This document shows positions 1 through 7,482 of a DNA stretch of 13,168 nt, in pieces (position 1 is the stretch's first letter; each line of letters starts with the position of its first letter). The notes below the pieces were generated by a model. It was given only the letters and a program-made list of their open reading frames with translations. It was not told where the DNA came from and did no database searches. Position numbers and translations under genes: made by a program. This DNA comes from Paracoccaceae bacterium (GTDB lineage Bacteria > Pseudomonadota > Alphaproteobacteria > Rhodobacterales > Rhodobacteraceae), in the NCBI GenBank assembly GCA_024304875.1, contig JAMWZF010000052.1, positions 1 through 13,168 on the forward strand, written 5' to 3'.

Positions 1-1282
1 GGTAAATGTTGTAACGGTTCGGAAACATGAACTTGACCCGGCCGAGGGCGTTGTTCGGCCCCGGCGGCTGGCGCATGGCAAACGGAAAGCTGCTCGCCGA
101 ATAGGAGGCGAAGTTGGCGGCGCCCCGGTTGACCACCCGGCCCCGGCTGTCGGTGATCTGCATGTGTCCGTGGGCGGAGGGGTTCCGGCGCAGGCCCGGC
201 AGGTATTCGTTCACGATGATCGACCGCGGGACGTACCAGCTGGGGTTGATGACCATGTGGTCCATCTCGTCCGAGAACTCGGGGCTCTGCCGGTCGCTGG
301 CGGTGGCGCCGATGACCGAGCGCGTCTCGAAGGTGACGGAGCCGTCGTCGACGATGCGGGCGTGGAAGTCGGTCAGGTTCACCAGGATGTGCCGGTCGCC
401 GAGGTCCATGTTCAGCCAGCGTTCGCGCTCCATCGCCACCAGCACCGATTGCAGGCGCTCGGCAATGTCGCGGTTCAGCTCGGCCAGGGTGCCCTCGCCC
501 AGCACGCCGTCCTCCTCGAGGCCGTTGGCCTCCTGGAACCGGCGGACGGCGGCCTCGAGCCGGGCGTCGTAGGTGGCGGTGGCGGTGCGTTCCATCAATC
601 CCATCGCGATGAGACGGTTCCGCAGGGCCACGACCTCGGGGCCGGTCGCGCCGGGCTCCAGCGTCGCGCGGACCGGCGCGCCCCATCCGCCGCGGGCGAT
701 CTGCGCCTCAAGCTGCATCTTGGCGCGCATCAGGCGGGCGTATTCGGGCGAGTCCGGCGGCAGGTCCATCAGGAAGCCGGCCGGGTCGGCGGCGGCGAAC
801 GCGGTGATCGTCTCGAGCCGGTCGCGGTAGGGCACCTCGCGCTTGATCGCCGAGACGACGCGGCCCGGCTCCAGCATGCCGGTCTGAACGTCGCGGGCAT
901 ACTGCAGGAACAGGCGCGACAGCTCGACCTCCATCGCGGCCTGCTCCGCCGGGGTGGTGGCGGCCTGCAGGCGGGCGCGCAGGCCGGCGACGTCGTAGCG
1001 GGCCGGAGCAAGGCCATGGGCGGCCGCCCCGTCGAGGGCGGTCATCAGCGCGGCCCGGCGCGGCGCGTCCTCGGGACGCGACCAGATCCCCTCGAACCCG
1101 CGGGACCGGTAGAAGGCGGCCAGGTCCGCATCCTCTGCGACAGCCTCCGCAACGGCCTGCCTGTAGGCGGTCACCTGCGCCGCGGCCGGCCCCGGTTGGA
1201 CCCACCCCAACACCAGCGCTGCCACGAGGGCAGGAATGAGGCGCGCCTGGCGCAGCGGTCCGGTCTTGGGTTCAGCGGTCAT
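1..1282 (-). CDS. Murein L,D-transpeptidase, YcbB/LdtD type (3' end outside window)
   Basis: Probable periplasmic enzyme that forms 3-3 (mDAP-mDAP) cross-links in peptidoglycan. The gene reads leftward from the ATG at 1282 (a GGAG lies about 9 nt upstream) and is open for 427 codons to the window edge. Residues about 10-36 form a hydrophobic signal peptide ending in an AAAQ-type cleavage region. Residues about 50-200 resemble the helical scaffold domain of YcbB-like enzymes. A PG_binding_1 repeat spans about 206-270 (LEPGATGPEV, then RRFQEANGLEEDGVLG and a GTLAELN ending). The YkuD catalytic domain starts near 298 (HILVNLTDF), with INPSWYVPRSI at 346-355 and LGRVKFMFPN at 413-422, both typical of the family. 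The catalytic His and the SxGCxR cysteine motif should lie just beyond position 1, so activity cannot be confirmed here. It is divergent from a MepK-like gene, which supports a role in cell-wall remodelling. The family call is firm from the motifs. Confidence 0.9.
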   Translation of the reverse strand, partial: MTAEPKTGPLRQARLIPALVAALVLGWVQPGPAAAQVTAYRQAVAEAVAEDADLAAFYRSRGFEGIWSRPEDAPRRAALMTALDGAAAHGLAPARYDVAGLRARLQAATTPAEQAAMEVELSRLFLQYARDVQTGMLEPGRVVSAIKREVPYRDRLETITAFAAADPAGFLMDLPPDSPEYARLMRAKMQLEAQIARGGWGAPVRATLEPGATGPEVVALRNRLIAMGLMERTATATYDARLEAAVRRFQEANGLEEDGVLGEGTLAELNRDIAERLQSVLVAMERERWLNMDLGDRHILVNLTDFHARIVDDGSVTFETRSVIGATASDRQSPEFSDEMDHMVINPSWYVPRSIIVNEYLPGLRRNPSAHGHMQITDSRGRVVNRGAANFASYSASSFPFAMRQPPGPNNALGRVKFMFPNRYNIY

Positions 1283-1624
1283 CCGGGGGGTCTCCGAAGG
1301 GGCAACAAGATATATTCACGAACAACGATTTGTGGCCCAAAGGTAAAGGTCCATTCACAAAAAGGACAGTCGGGGAAACCCCCGGAAACCTGTTGCCTTG
1401 CGGCCATGCCGGCGCAGGTGCGGCCGCTGTTGCCGAAGCGCCACGGTTCCCCTCCATCCCGCGACTGCGCAAAATCTCGCCAATTTGCCATTTCTTGGGA
1501 CCAGTCCCGGTATCGCCGGTTGGCAGAGGATTCGTCGTGTGGCATAGAAAGGGTGCATCTGGGGATAAGATGGCAGAGGCGCGTCAACGAGCGGGCCGAC
1601 AATAGCGACGGGACAGGCGCTGAC
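1283..1624. other. Intergenic region between divergent L,D-transpeptidase and MepK-like genes
   Basis: This 342-base divergent spacer holds no convincing gene. On the plus strand a candidate promoter lies at 1520-1548. A 5-bp hairpin (CGGGG, loop AAAC, CCCCG) sits at 1371-1384. The hexamer ATTCAC occurs at 1314-1319 and again at 1353-1358, 39 bases apart. It could be a binding half-site for a regulator of the minus-strand gene, but two short copies are weak evidence. I found no minus-strand promoter with both elements in good register. Short open frames cross this region on both strands, but they have no recognisable product. Confidence 0.5.
1520..1548 (+). promoter_or_regulatory. Candidate sigma-70 promoter for the MepK-like gene
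   Basis: TTGGCA at 1520-1525 and CATAGA at 1543-1548 are separated by exactly 17 bases. The implied start near 1555 gives a leader of about 70 nt before the ATG at 1625. The assignment rests on sequence resemblance only. Confidence 0.4.
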
Positions 1625-2200
1625 ATGACAAACGATTCCTCCAGCTCTTCGAGCATGACCCGGCGCGGTCTGCTGGCCGCCTTCGCGGCCACCGCGGTAA
1701 CCGCAGCCCCCTCCTACTCCAACGCGGCCGGCTTCCTGCGCGGCGGCGGCGACATCCGGCGGATCAAGATGTATTCCGGCCGGACCGGCGAGAGGATCGA
1801 CACCATCTACTGGATCGAAGGCCAGTACATCGGCGAGGCCCTCCGCGAGATCACCCTTTTCATGCGCGACTGGCGCAATGGCGAGCAGATGACCGTGGAC
1901 ACGCGGACCATCGACATCATGGCCGCCTCGCACAACCTGTTGGGCGTGTCGGAACCCTACATGCTTCTCTCCGGCTACCGCTCTCCCGCGACCAACGCGA
2001 TGCTGCGGAGCCAGTCCTCGGGCGTGGCCCGGAATTCCCTGCACATGCGCGGACAGGCCGCGGACCTGCGGCTGTCGTCGCGGTCGGTCGGCCAGATGGC
2101 CCGCGCCGCCGCCTCCTGCCGCGCCGGCGGGGTCGGCTCCTACTCGGGGTCGAACTTCGTGCACATGGACTGCGGCCCGGTCCGCAGCTGGGGCGGCTGA
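1625..2200 (+). CDS. DUF882/YcbK family peptidase, MepK-like murein endopeptidase
   Basis: A 191-residue protein of the peptidase M15-like DUF882 family. Its characterised relative, E. coli MepK (YcbK), hydrolyses 3-3 cross-links in peptidoglycan. The N-terminus carries a twin-arginine signal: TRRGLLAAF at 12-20, a hydrophobic Ala-rich stretch, and probable cleavage near SNAAG, so export through Tat is expected. The zinc-ligand pattern is intact: H140 and D147 in SLHMRGQAADL and H180 in FVHMDCG. The core YMLLSGYRSPATN at 112-124 is characteristic. I chose the ATG at 1625. An in-frame ATG at 1655, directly before the twin arginines, is an equally plausible start because neither has a strong Shine-Dalgarno. 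Divergence from an L,D-transpeptidase gene suggests that cross-link formation and cleavage are coordinated here. A terminator follows, so the gene is probably monocistronic. Confidence 0.9.
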   Translation: MTNDSSSSSSMTRRGLLAAFAATAVTAAPSYSNAAGFLRGGGDIRRIKMYSGRTGERIDTIYWIEGQYIGEALREITLFMRDWRNGEQMTVDTRTIDIMAASHNLLGVSEPYMLLSGYRSPATNAMLRSQSSGVARNSLHMRGQAADLRLSSRSVGQMARAAASCRAGGVGSYSGSNFVHMDCGPVRSWGG

Positions 2201-2232
2201 GGCCACACGGCCTCCGGACCGCTGTCGAAACT

Positions 2233-2254
2233 GGCCCCCGCGCGGGGCCTTTTT
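2233..2254 (+). terminator. Rho-independent terminator after the MepK-like gene
   Basis: GGCCCC (2233-2238), loop CGCGC, GGGGCC (2244-2249), followed by five T (2250-2254). The 6-bp all-GC stem plus T-run is a classic intrinsic terminator 32 bases past the stop codon. A second hairpin, GAGGCC-ACAC-GGCCTC at 2199-2214, overlaps the stop codon and has no T-run. Confidence 0.85.
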
Positions 2255-2334
2255 CGTGTGTGCCATCACGCACCAGACACATCCGCCCGGCGCGGGGCAA
2301 AAGCTGATCGACCTGGCTGGCAAGAGGGGTGAAG

Positions 2335-2411
2335 TGGCGGACCCAAGAGGATTCGAACCTCTGGCCTCTGCCTTCGGAGGGCAGCGCTCTATCCAGCTGA
2401 GCTATGGGTCC
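2335..2411 (-). tRNA. tRNA-Arg, anticodon CCG
   Basis: The minus strand folds into a complete cloverleaf. The acceptor stem is GGACCCA/TGGGTCC with discriminator G and an encoded CCA (2335-2337). The D arm is GCTC...GAGC. The anticodon stem is CTGCC/GGCAG with loop CTCCGAA, giving anticodon CCG, which reads CGG (Arg). The T arm is AGAGG-TTCGAAT-CCTCT. All stems pair perfectly, so the gene should be functional. It lies 65 bases downstream of sufS on the same strand and has its own promoter-like sequence. Confidence 0.97.
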
Positions 2412-2422
2412 GTCGTGCGGGG

Positions 2423-2451
2423 TCTATAGCGGCCCCTGCCCCCCCGTGCAA
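2423..2451 (-). promoter_or_regulatory. Candidate promoter of tRNA-Arg
   Basis: On the minus strand TTGCAC (plus coordinates 2446-2451) and TATAGA (2423-2428) are 17 bases apart, placing the transcription start a few bases before the tRNA 5' end at 2411. The -10 is good and the -35 keeps only its TTG core. Confidence 0.55.
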
Positions 2452-2476
2452 CGCCGATTTCGGAAGCCGCCGGCGT

Positions 2477-3700
2477 CTATCCGAAGAGCTCGTGGCAGAG
2501 TTCCAGCGCGTCCACGAGCACGTCGACCTCGGCCTCGGTGTTGTAGAGCCCGAAGGACGCCCGGCAGGTCGCCGTCACCCCGAGATGCTCCATCAGGGGC
2601 TGCGCGCAATGATGCCCCGCGCGCACGGCGACGCCCCGCTTGTCGAGGATGGTCGAGACGTCGTGGGCATGGGCGGCGCCGTCGAGCGTGAAGGAGAAGA
2701 TCGCCGCCTTGCCCGCCGACGTGCCCTGCACGTTCAGCCAGTTGAGCCCGTCGAGCCGTTGCCGGGCGTAGTCCCGCAAGGACCGCTCGTGGGCGGCAAT
2801 CGCCTCCATCCCGAGCCCGTCCATGTAGTCCAGCGCGGCGCCGAGGCCGATCAACTGGACGATTCCGGGCGTGCCCGCCTCGAACTTCATCGGCGGGTCG
2901 TTCCAGGTGACGACGTCGCGGGAAACCTCGCGGATCATGTCGCCGCCGCCGAGGAAGGGGCGCATCTCGGCATAGCGGTCCCGACGGACGTAGATCGCGC
3001 CCGAGCCGCTCGGCCCGTAGAGCTTGTGCCCGGTGATGGCGTAGAAATCGCAGCCGATGTCGGCGACGTTCACCGGCATGTGGACCGCGGCCTGGCTGCC
3101 GTCGACCAGCACCGGCACGCCCCTCTCGCGGGCTCCGTCGCAGATCGCCTTCACGTCGACGACCGTGCCGAGCACGTTGCTGAGATGTGTGACGGCGATC
3201 AGCTTGGTCTTCGGACCCACGGCCTCCAGCACCTTCTCGGGGGGCAGGTCACCGTTGGCGTCCGGCTCCACCCATTTGAGCACCACGCCCTGCCGCTCGC
3301 GCAGGAAGTGCCAGGGGACGATGTTGGCGTGATGCTCCATGACGGAGAGGACGATCTCGTCCCCCGCCTCCATCCGCGGCATGGCCCAGCCGTAGGCGAC
3401 CATGTTGATCCCCTCGGTGGTGCCCGAGTTCATCACGATCTCGTCCTCGGAGGCGGCGCCGAGGAAGCGGGCGATCTTGCCGCGCACGGCCTCGTAATTT
3501 TCGGTCGCGATGGTGCTGAGGGTGTGCAGGCCGCGGTGGACGTTGGAGTATTCCATCGAATAGGCGCGCGTGATCGCGTCGATCACCGCCTGCGGCTTCT
3601 GCGCCGAGGCGCCGTTGTCGAGGTAGACCAGCGGCTTGCCGTTCACCTCGCGCGAGAGGATCGGGAAATCGGCACGGATGGCGTTCAGGTCGTAGGTCAT
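2477..3700 (-). CDS. sufS: Cysteine desulfurase SufS (group II)
   Basis: A PLP enzyme of 407 residues, the normal SufS length. It takes sulfur from L-cysteine as a protein persulfide and passes it to the SUF scaffold. The PLP lysine is K226 in ITGHKLYGPSG, the persulfide cysteine is C365 in RAGHHCAQPLM, and H123-H124 of the MEHHANIVPW motif provide the residue that stacks on PLP. The group II (SufS/CsdA) character is clear from the C-terminal RAGHHCAQP context and from R380-A381-S382-F383. The start is the ATG at 3700, which has a strong GGAGG 6 nt upstream and overlaps the stop of the preceding membrane-protein gene as ATGA. The reading frame is open far upstream of this ATG, but that part is only the shadow of the preceding gene. 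It is the last SUF gene. No sufE or sufU, the usual activating partner, lies nearby. Confidence 0.97.
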   Translation of the reverse strand: MTYDLNAIRADFPILSREVNGKPLVYLDNGASAQKPQAVIDAITRAYSMEYSNVHRGLHTLSTIATENYEAVRGKIARFLGAASEDEIVMNSGTTEGINMVAYGWAMPRMEAGDEIVLSVMEHHANIVPWHFLRERQGVVLKWVEPDANGDLPPEKVLEAVGPKTKLIAVTHLSNVLGTVVDVKAICDGARERGVPVLVDGSQAAVHMPVNVADIGCDFYAITGHKLYGPSGSGAIYVRRDRYAEMRPFLGGGDMIREVSRDVVTWNDPPMKFEAGTPGIVQLIGLGAALDYMDGLGMEAIAAHERSLRDYARQRLDGLNWLNVQGTSAGKAAIFSFTLDGAAHAHDVSTILDKRGVAVRAGHHCAQPLMEHLGVTATCRASFGLYNTEAEVDVLVDALELCHELFG

Positions 3701-4317
3701 GTGAGGCCTCCGAAGGCGAATACGAGTGCGGAGATGATCGCGAGGATCACGGCAAGGCCGAAGAGCACCCCGCCGACCGCGAGAGCGATGCAGAGCGCGG
3801 CCCGCCCGAGCGACGGAAAACGGTGCAGCGCAGCGACGAAGTGCAGGAAACACCACAGCATGAGACCGAGCGCCACGAGGCGCAGGAGCGCACCCAGAGG
3901 CGGGGCAAGGACGAAGACGCCGATCACCGCGGTGTCCAGGACGAGGAAGACGCCTTGCGTCCAGGCGACCGTGGTCAGTGTCTCGGGGAAGGTGCCGGTT
4001 CCGCCGATGCTCTGGCCGGCGAAGTGCAGGACAAAGACCATCGCCACCATCAGCGCGAAGGCGGTCATCGCCAGCGTGATCGGGGTGAAGGAGAACGGCA
4101 GCGCGGGCGACTGCGGCGCGGCGGCGGGATCCGCACCGACGAGACCGGCCAGCGCATAGGTGCCGAGCACGCCGAGGATCGCCACCAGGCCCAAGGCGGT
4201 CCACAGAACGTCGCGCGGCAGTTGGATCTCACGGACCGTCCGGGCCGCCTCGGCGGGCCGGGTCAGGCTGGTCCAGACCAGCGGGCCGAGTGGCGGAAGG
4301 GAGGCAGCCTGACTCAT
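3697..4317 (-). CDS. Yip1-like integral membrane protein (206 aa)
   Basis: A 206-residue hydrophobic protein that I place tentatively in the Yip1 domain family by its layout and its position. About five membrane segments are visible, near residues 37-60, 76-100, 118-140, 142-165 and 172-203, after a soluble N-terminal stretch of about 35 residues. No catalytic motif is seen. The start (4317) overlaps the stop of the upstream membrane gene as ATGA. The stop in turn overlaps the sufS start by the same four bases, so translation of all three is probably coupled. Such genes between sufD and sufS are, to my knowledge, recurrent in Rhodobacteraceae SUF operons, but their role there is not established. 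Anchoring of the assembly machinery to the membrane is one possibility, and that is inference only. Confidence 0.8.
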   Translation of the reverse strand: MSQAASLPPLGPLVWTSLTRPAEAARTVREIQLPRDVLWTALGLVAILGVLGTYALAGLVGADPAAAPQSPALPFSFTPITLAMTAFALMVAMVFVLHFAGQSIGGTGTFPETLTTVAWTQGVFLVLDTAVIGVFVLAPPLGALLRLVALGLMLWCFLHFVAALHRFPSLGRAALCIALAVGGVLFGLAVILAIISALVFAFGGLT

Positions 4318-4799
4318 GTGCCCTGCCCCGCCTCGCGCAGGCCCTGGACCCAGAACCAGAAGACCGCCGCCAGCCAGAGCGCGCCGACGACCTGCGTGCC
4401 CGGTTCGTTCACCCCGTTGAAGCCGACCAGCAGCCCGTAGAGGAGCGAGGCCGGCGAGGCGGCGAGCCAGGCCCAGAAGAGGGCCAGCCGGCCCTGGTAA
4501 CTGCTTGGCTTCAGACCGGCGAGCCGCGCCAGCAGGCGCCCCATCTCGGCGAGTACGTAGAAGATCAGCGGCGCCAGGATGACGAGGCCGAAGAAGGCAT
4601 AGGTCGCGTCCCGCTGGAACACGCCGCCCTCCAGCACCGCCTCGCGCTGCAGGGCGGGCAGGCGCGAGACGAAGACGATGACGAGGCCGGCCATGAGATA
4701 GACCAGTGCCCTGTCCTCGCGGACGCCCTGGGCCAGCAGGCCCCGGACCACGGCCCGGGGCCCGCGCCAGGTGCGCACCATGTCGGTCGAGACCGCCAT
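4314..4799 (-). CDS. Yip1 family membrane protein (161 aa)
   Basis: A 161-residue membrane protein with about four hydrophobic segments, near residues 31-49, 65-92, 105-128 and 136-155. The N-terminal segment containing TWRGPRAVVRGLLAQG and the GLKPSSYQGRLALFWAWLAASP stretch at 95-116 match the pattern I associate with Yip1 family proteins in Rhodobacter SUF operons. The ATG at 4799 overlaps the sufD stop as TGATG, and the stop overlaps the next gene as ATGA. It therefore lies in a tightly coupled sufD-yip1-yip1-sufS block. The function is unknown. No ligand, metal or catalytic motif is visible. Confidence 0.8.
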   Translation of the reverse strand: MAVSTDMVRTWRGPRAVVRGLLAQGVREDRALVYLMAGLVIVFVSRLPALQREAVLEGGVFQRDATYAFFGLVILAPLIFYVLAEMGRLLARLAGLKPSSYQGRLALFWAWLAASPASLLYGLLVGFNGVNEPGTQVVGALWLAAVFWFWVQGLREAGQGT

Positions 4800-6096
4800 C
4801 AGCTCGAGTGCCGCTCCAGCCAGCCGGCCAGCCGGTCGCGCAGCGCCTCGGCCAGGGCCTCGTCGTCGATCTCTTCCAGCGCCTCGGCCACGAAGGCGAG
4901 GGTCAGGAGGTTCGTCGCCTCCCTATGAGGCACCCCGCGCGAGCGCAGGTAGAACAGGGCATCCTCGTCGATCGCGCCGGAGGTGGAGCCGTGGGAACAG
5001 GCCACGTCGTCGGCGTAGATCTCGAGTTCCGGCTTGGCGAGGAACTGGGCATCGTCGTCCAGCAGCAGCGACTGGCTGATCTGGTAGCCGTCGGTCTTCT
5101 GCGCGCCCTGCTTCACCAGGATCTTGCCCTGGAAGATGCCGGTCGCGCCGTTACGCAGGACCTTCTTGAAGACCTGACGGCTTTCGCAGTTCACCGCGTC
5201 ATGGGTGATGAAGACGGTGTCGTCGTGGTGGAAGTCCTTGCCGTCCCCCAGCGCCGCGCCCGCCACATGGGCCACGGCGTCGTCGCCGGTCAGCTCGATC
5301 ACCACCTCGTTGCGGGTCAGCTTGCCGTTGGCGGTCAGGGTGAAGGACTGGAAGGTGCTCTCGGTGCCGAGCCGGGCGAACACGCCGGTGACCTCGCGCC
5401 GTTCGTGGTCGCGCCCTTGCGTCCGGACGTGGCGGAAGGTGGCGCCATCGGCGACCTCGACCTCGAGCCCGCCCGAGAACCGCGCCGCGGCGGGGCCGGT
5501 TTCCAGCAGGGTCAGCTCGGCCCCCTCCTCGACCTTCACCAGGTGGTGCAGGATCACGTCGGAGCCGTCCGAGGCGTGCCGGTAGACCAGGTTCACCGGC
5601 CTGGCGGCGGTGCCGGTCACCCGGATCACCACGCCGTCCGTGGCATAGGCGGTGTTGAAGGCGGCGAAGGGACGCTCGACCGATGCATGGCCGCGCGCTT
5701 CCAGCGTGCCGTAGAGGTCGCGGGCCCAGTGGATGTCGGCGCGGGCGGCGTCCGACAGGCGCGCGATCTCGATCCCCGCCATCTCCAGCGGGTCCGAGGC
5801 TTCGGCGTCGAAGACACCATCGGTGAAGACGATCCTGAGCCGGTCGATCTCGTCGAAGATCGGCGCCTCGTCGGCGTCGAAGACCGCCGCCGTCGGCGCC
5901 TCGGCCGCGATCAGGCTCTCGGGATTGGTCCACTTCCAGTATTCGTCCCGGCGGGTGGGCAGGCCCATCTTCAGCAGGCGGGCGCGCGCGGCCTCGCGGG
6001 CCTCGGTCGCCCAGGCCGCCCCCTCGGGCAGGGTCATCGTCTCGGCACGGGTCGCCGCAGCCTCCTGCCGGCGGGCGATCAGGTCTGCGCGGGCCA

Positions 6097-6097
<1 letters not shown>
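4799..6097 (-). CDS. sufD: Fe-S cluster assembly protein SufD
   Basis: A component of the SufBC2D scaffold complex, 432 residues, close to the usual SufD size. The C-terminal beta-helix core is well conserved: GDDAVAHVAGAALG at 271-284, QVFKKVLRNGATGIFQGKI around 308-326, and EIYADDVACSHGSTSGAID at 359-377. H369 in CSHGSTSG matches the histidine (H360 in E. coli SufD) implicated in cluster assembly with SufB. The N-terminal part contains the usual RRDEYWKWTNP motif (49-59). I chose the ATG at 6097, which shares its A with the sufC stop (TGATG) and has GAGG 7 nt upstream. A GTG directly before it (6100) is a less likely start. SufD is the pseudo-paralogue of SufB and presumably dimerises with it on the SufC ATPase. 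Confidence 0.97.
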
Positions 6098-6852
<755 letters not shown>

Positions 6853-6866
6853 ATTCTCTCCTTCGG

Positions 6867-6882
6867 TCCGCCCCCTGGCGGA
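6867..6882 (-). repeat. Intercistronic hairpin before sufC
   Basis: On the minus strand TCCGCC, loop AGGG, GGCGGA form a perfect 6-bp stem that abuts the stop codon of the methyltransferase-like gene and lies just before the sufC Shine-Dalgarno. There is no T-run, so it is not a standard terminator. It could mark an mRNA processing or stability point. That role is inferred from position only. Confidence 0.5.
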
Positions 6883-7482
6883 TCACAGTTTCCGGTTGAA
6901 CAGCGCCATGATCTGCATCAGGCGCTCGGGCGGGATGGGGGTCGGTTCGATGTCGAACCGGGCCATCCGGCCCCGGGTTTCGATAAGCGGCGCGAAGTCC
7001 TCCACGATGTGGTACTGCGTCCGCGCGGTGTAGTCGTCGAAATAGAGGGTGACGGGTTTCTGCGTCCGGTAGAGCGTCGCCAGCAGGCATGCAATCCGGA
7101 ACCGGCCATCGACGAGCACCACGTCCGGCTGCCTGAACCCCTCGTGGTCCCAGACCTTCAGCGGGTAGCGCGGCCAGCGGTGGTAGTGGGTGTCGTCCTT
7201 GGGCATGCCCCATTGCTTGACCGGCCCGACGAAGATCGGAATGACCGTGGGGCGGCTCTTGCCCGGGTTCTCCTCGAACCAGCCGGACATCATGGCCGCC
7301 CACTTCTTGGAGCTTTCGACCGAGAAGATCGTCTTTCCCGGCATCTCGGACGCCATCACGGTGCTGCCGCCGGAGCCGTATTCGAGGATGACCTCGGCGC
7401 CCTCGTATGCCTCGCGCAGCCAGGCAGCCTCCGCCTCGGGCAGGGTCAGCTCGGGCCGGTCGAAGGGTTGGCCGTCCTTCAT
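6883..7482 (-). CDS. Class I SAM-dependent methyltransferase-like protein (199 aa)
   Basis: A 199-residue soluble protein, probably with a Rossmann-like methyltransferase fold. ILEYGSGGST at 32-41 looks like the SAM-binding motif I. FSVESS at 53-58 supplies the acidic residue expected at the end of strand 2, and PDVVLVDGRFR at 119-129 resembles motif IV with the DG pair. The region at 85-112, rich in Trp, His and Tyr, is unusual and may form the substrate site. No substrate can be read from the sequence. The start (7482) has a strong GGAGGAGG upstream and overlaps the FkbM-type gene stop as ATGA, so the two are probably made together. The gene lies inside the SUF operon between sufB and sufC. 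It could also be a non-enzymatic relative of the fold, and the substrate is unknown. Confidence 0.75.
   Translation of the reverse strand: MKDGQPFDRPELTLPEAEAAWLREAYEGAEVILEYGSGGSTVMASEMPGKTIFSVESSKKWAAMMSGWFEENPGKSRPTVIPIFVGPVKQWGMPKDDTHYHRWPRYPLKVWDHEGFRQPDVVLVDGRFRIACLLATLYRTQKPVTLYFDDYTARTQYHIVEDFAPLIETRGRMARFDIEPTPIPPERLMQIMALFNRKL

Noticed and set aside
1314..1358. Two ATTCAC copies 39 bases apart upstream of the L,D-transpeptidase gene
   Set aside because: A six-base repeat seen twice is weak. I mention it in the intergenic entry but cannot support an operator call.
164..2200. A very long plus-strand open frame that includes the MepK-like gene at its 3' end
   Set aside because: The first two thirds are antisense to the L,D-transpeptidase and run through the intergenic spacer with low-complexity Arg/Gly/Ala-rich sequence. 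High GC makes such frames common. Only the part from 1625 has recognisable protein sequence.
2335..2411. tRNA-Arg as an integration site for a mobile element
   Set aside because: There is no integrase, no duplicated tRNA 3' end and no change in base composition on either side.
2492..4159. A long plus-strand open frame opposite sufS
   Set aside because: It is antisense to a complete SufS and a membrane-protein gene, with a His/Val/Asp-rich nonsense composition.
3701..4204. Possible N-terminal extension or fusion of SufS
   Set aside because: The frame is open upstream, but the sequence there is Arg/Ala-rich and overlaps the Yip1-like gene in another frame. The ATG at 3700 has a strong GGAGG and gives a standard SufS length.
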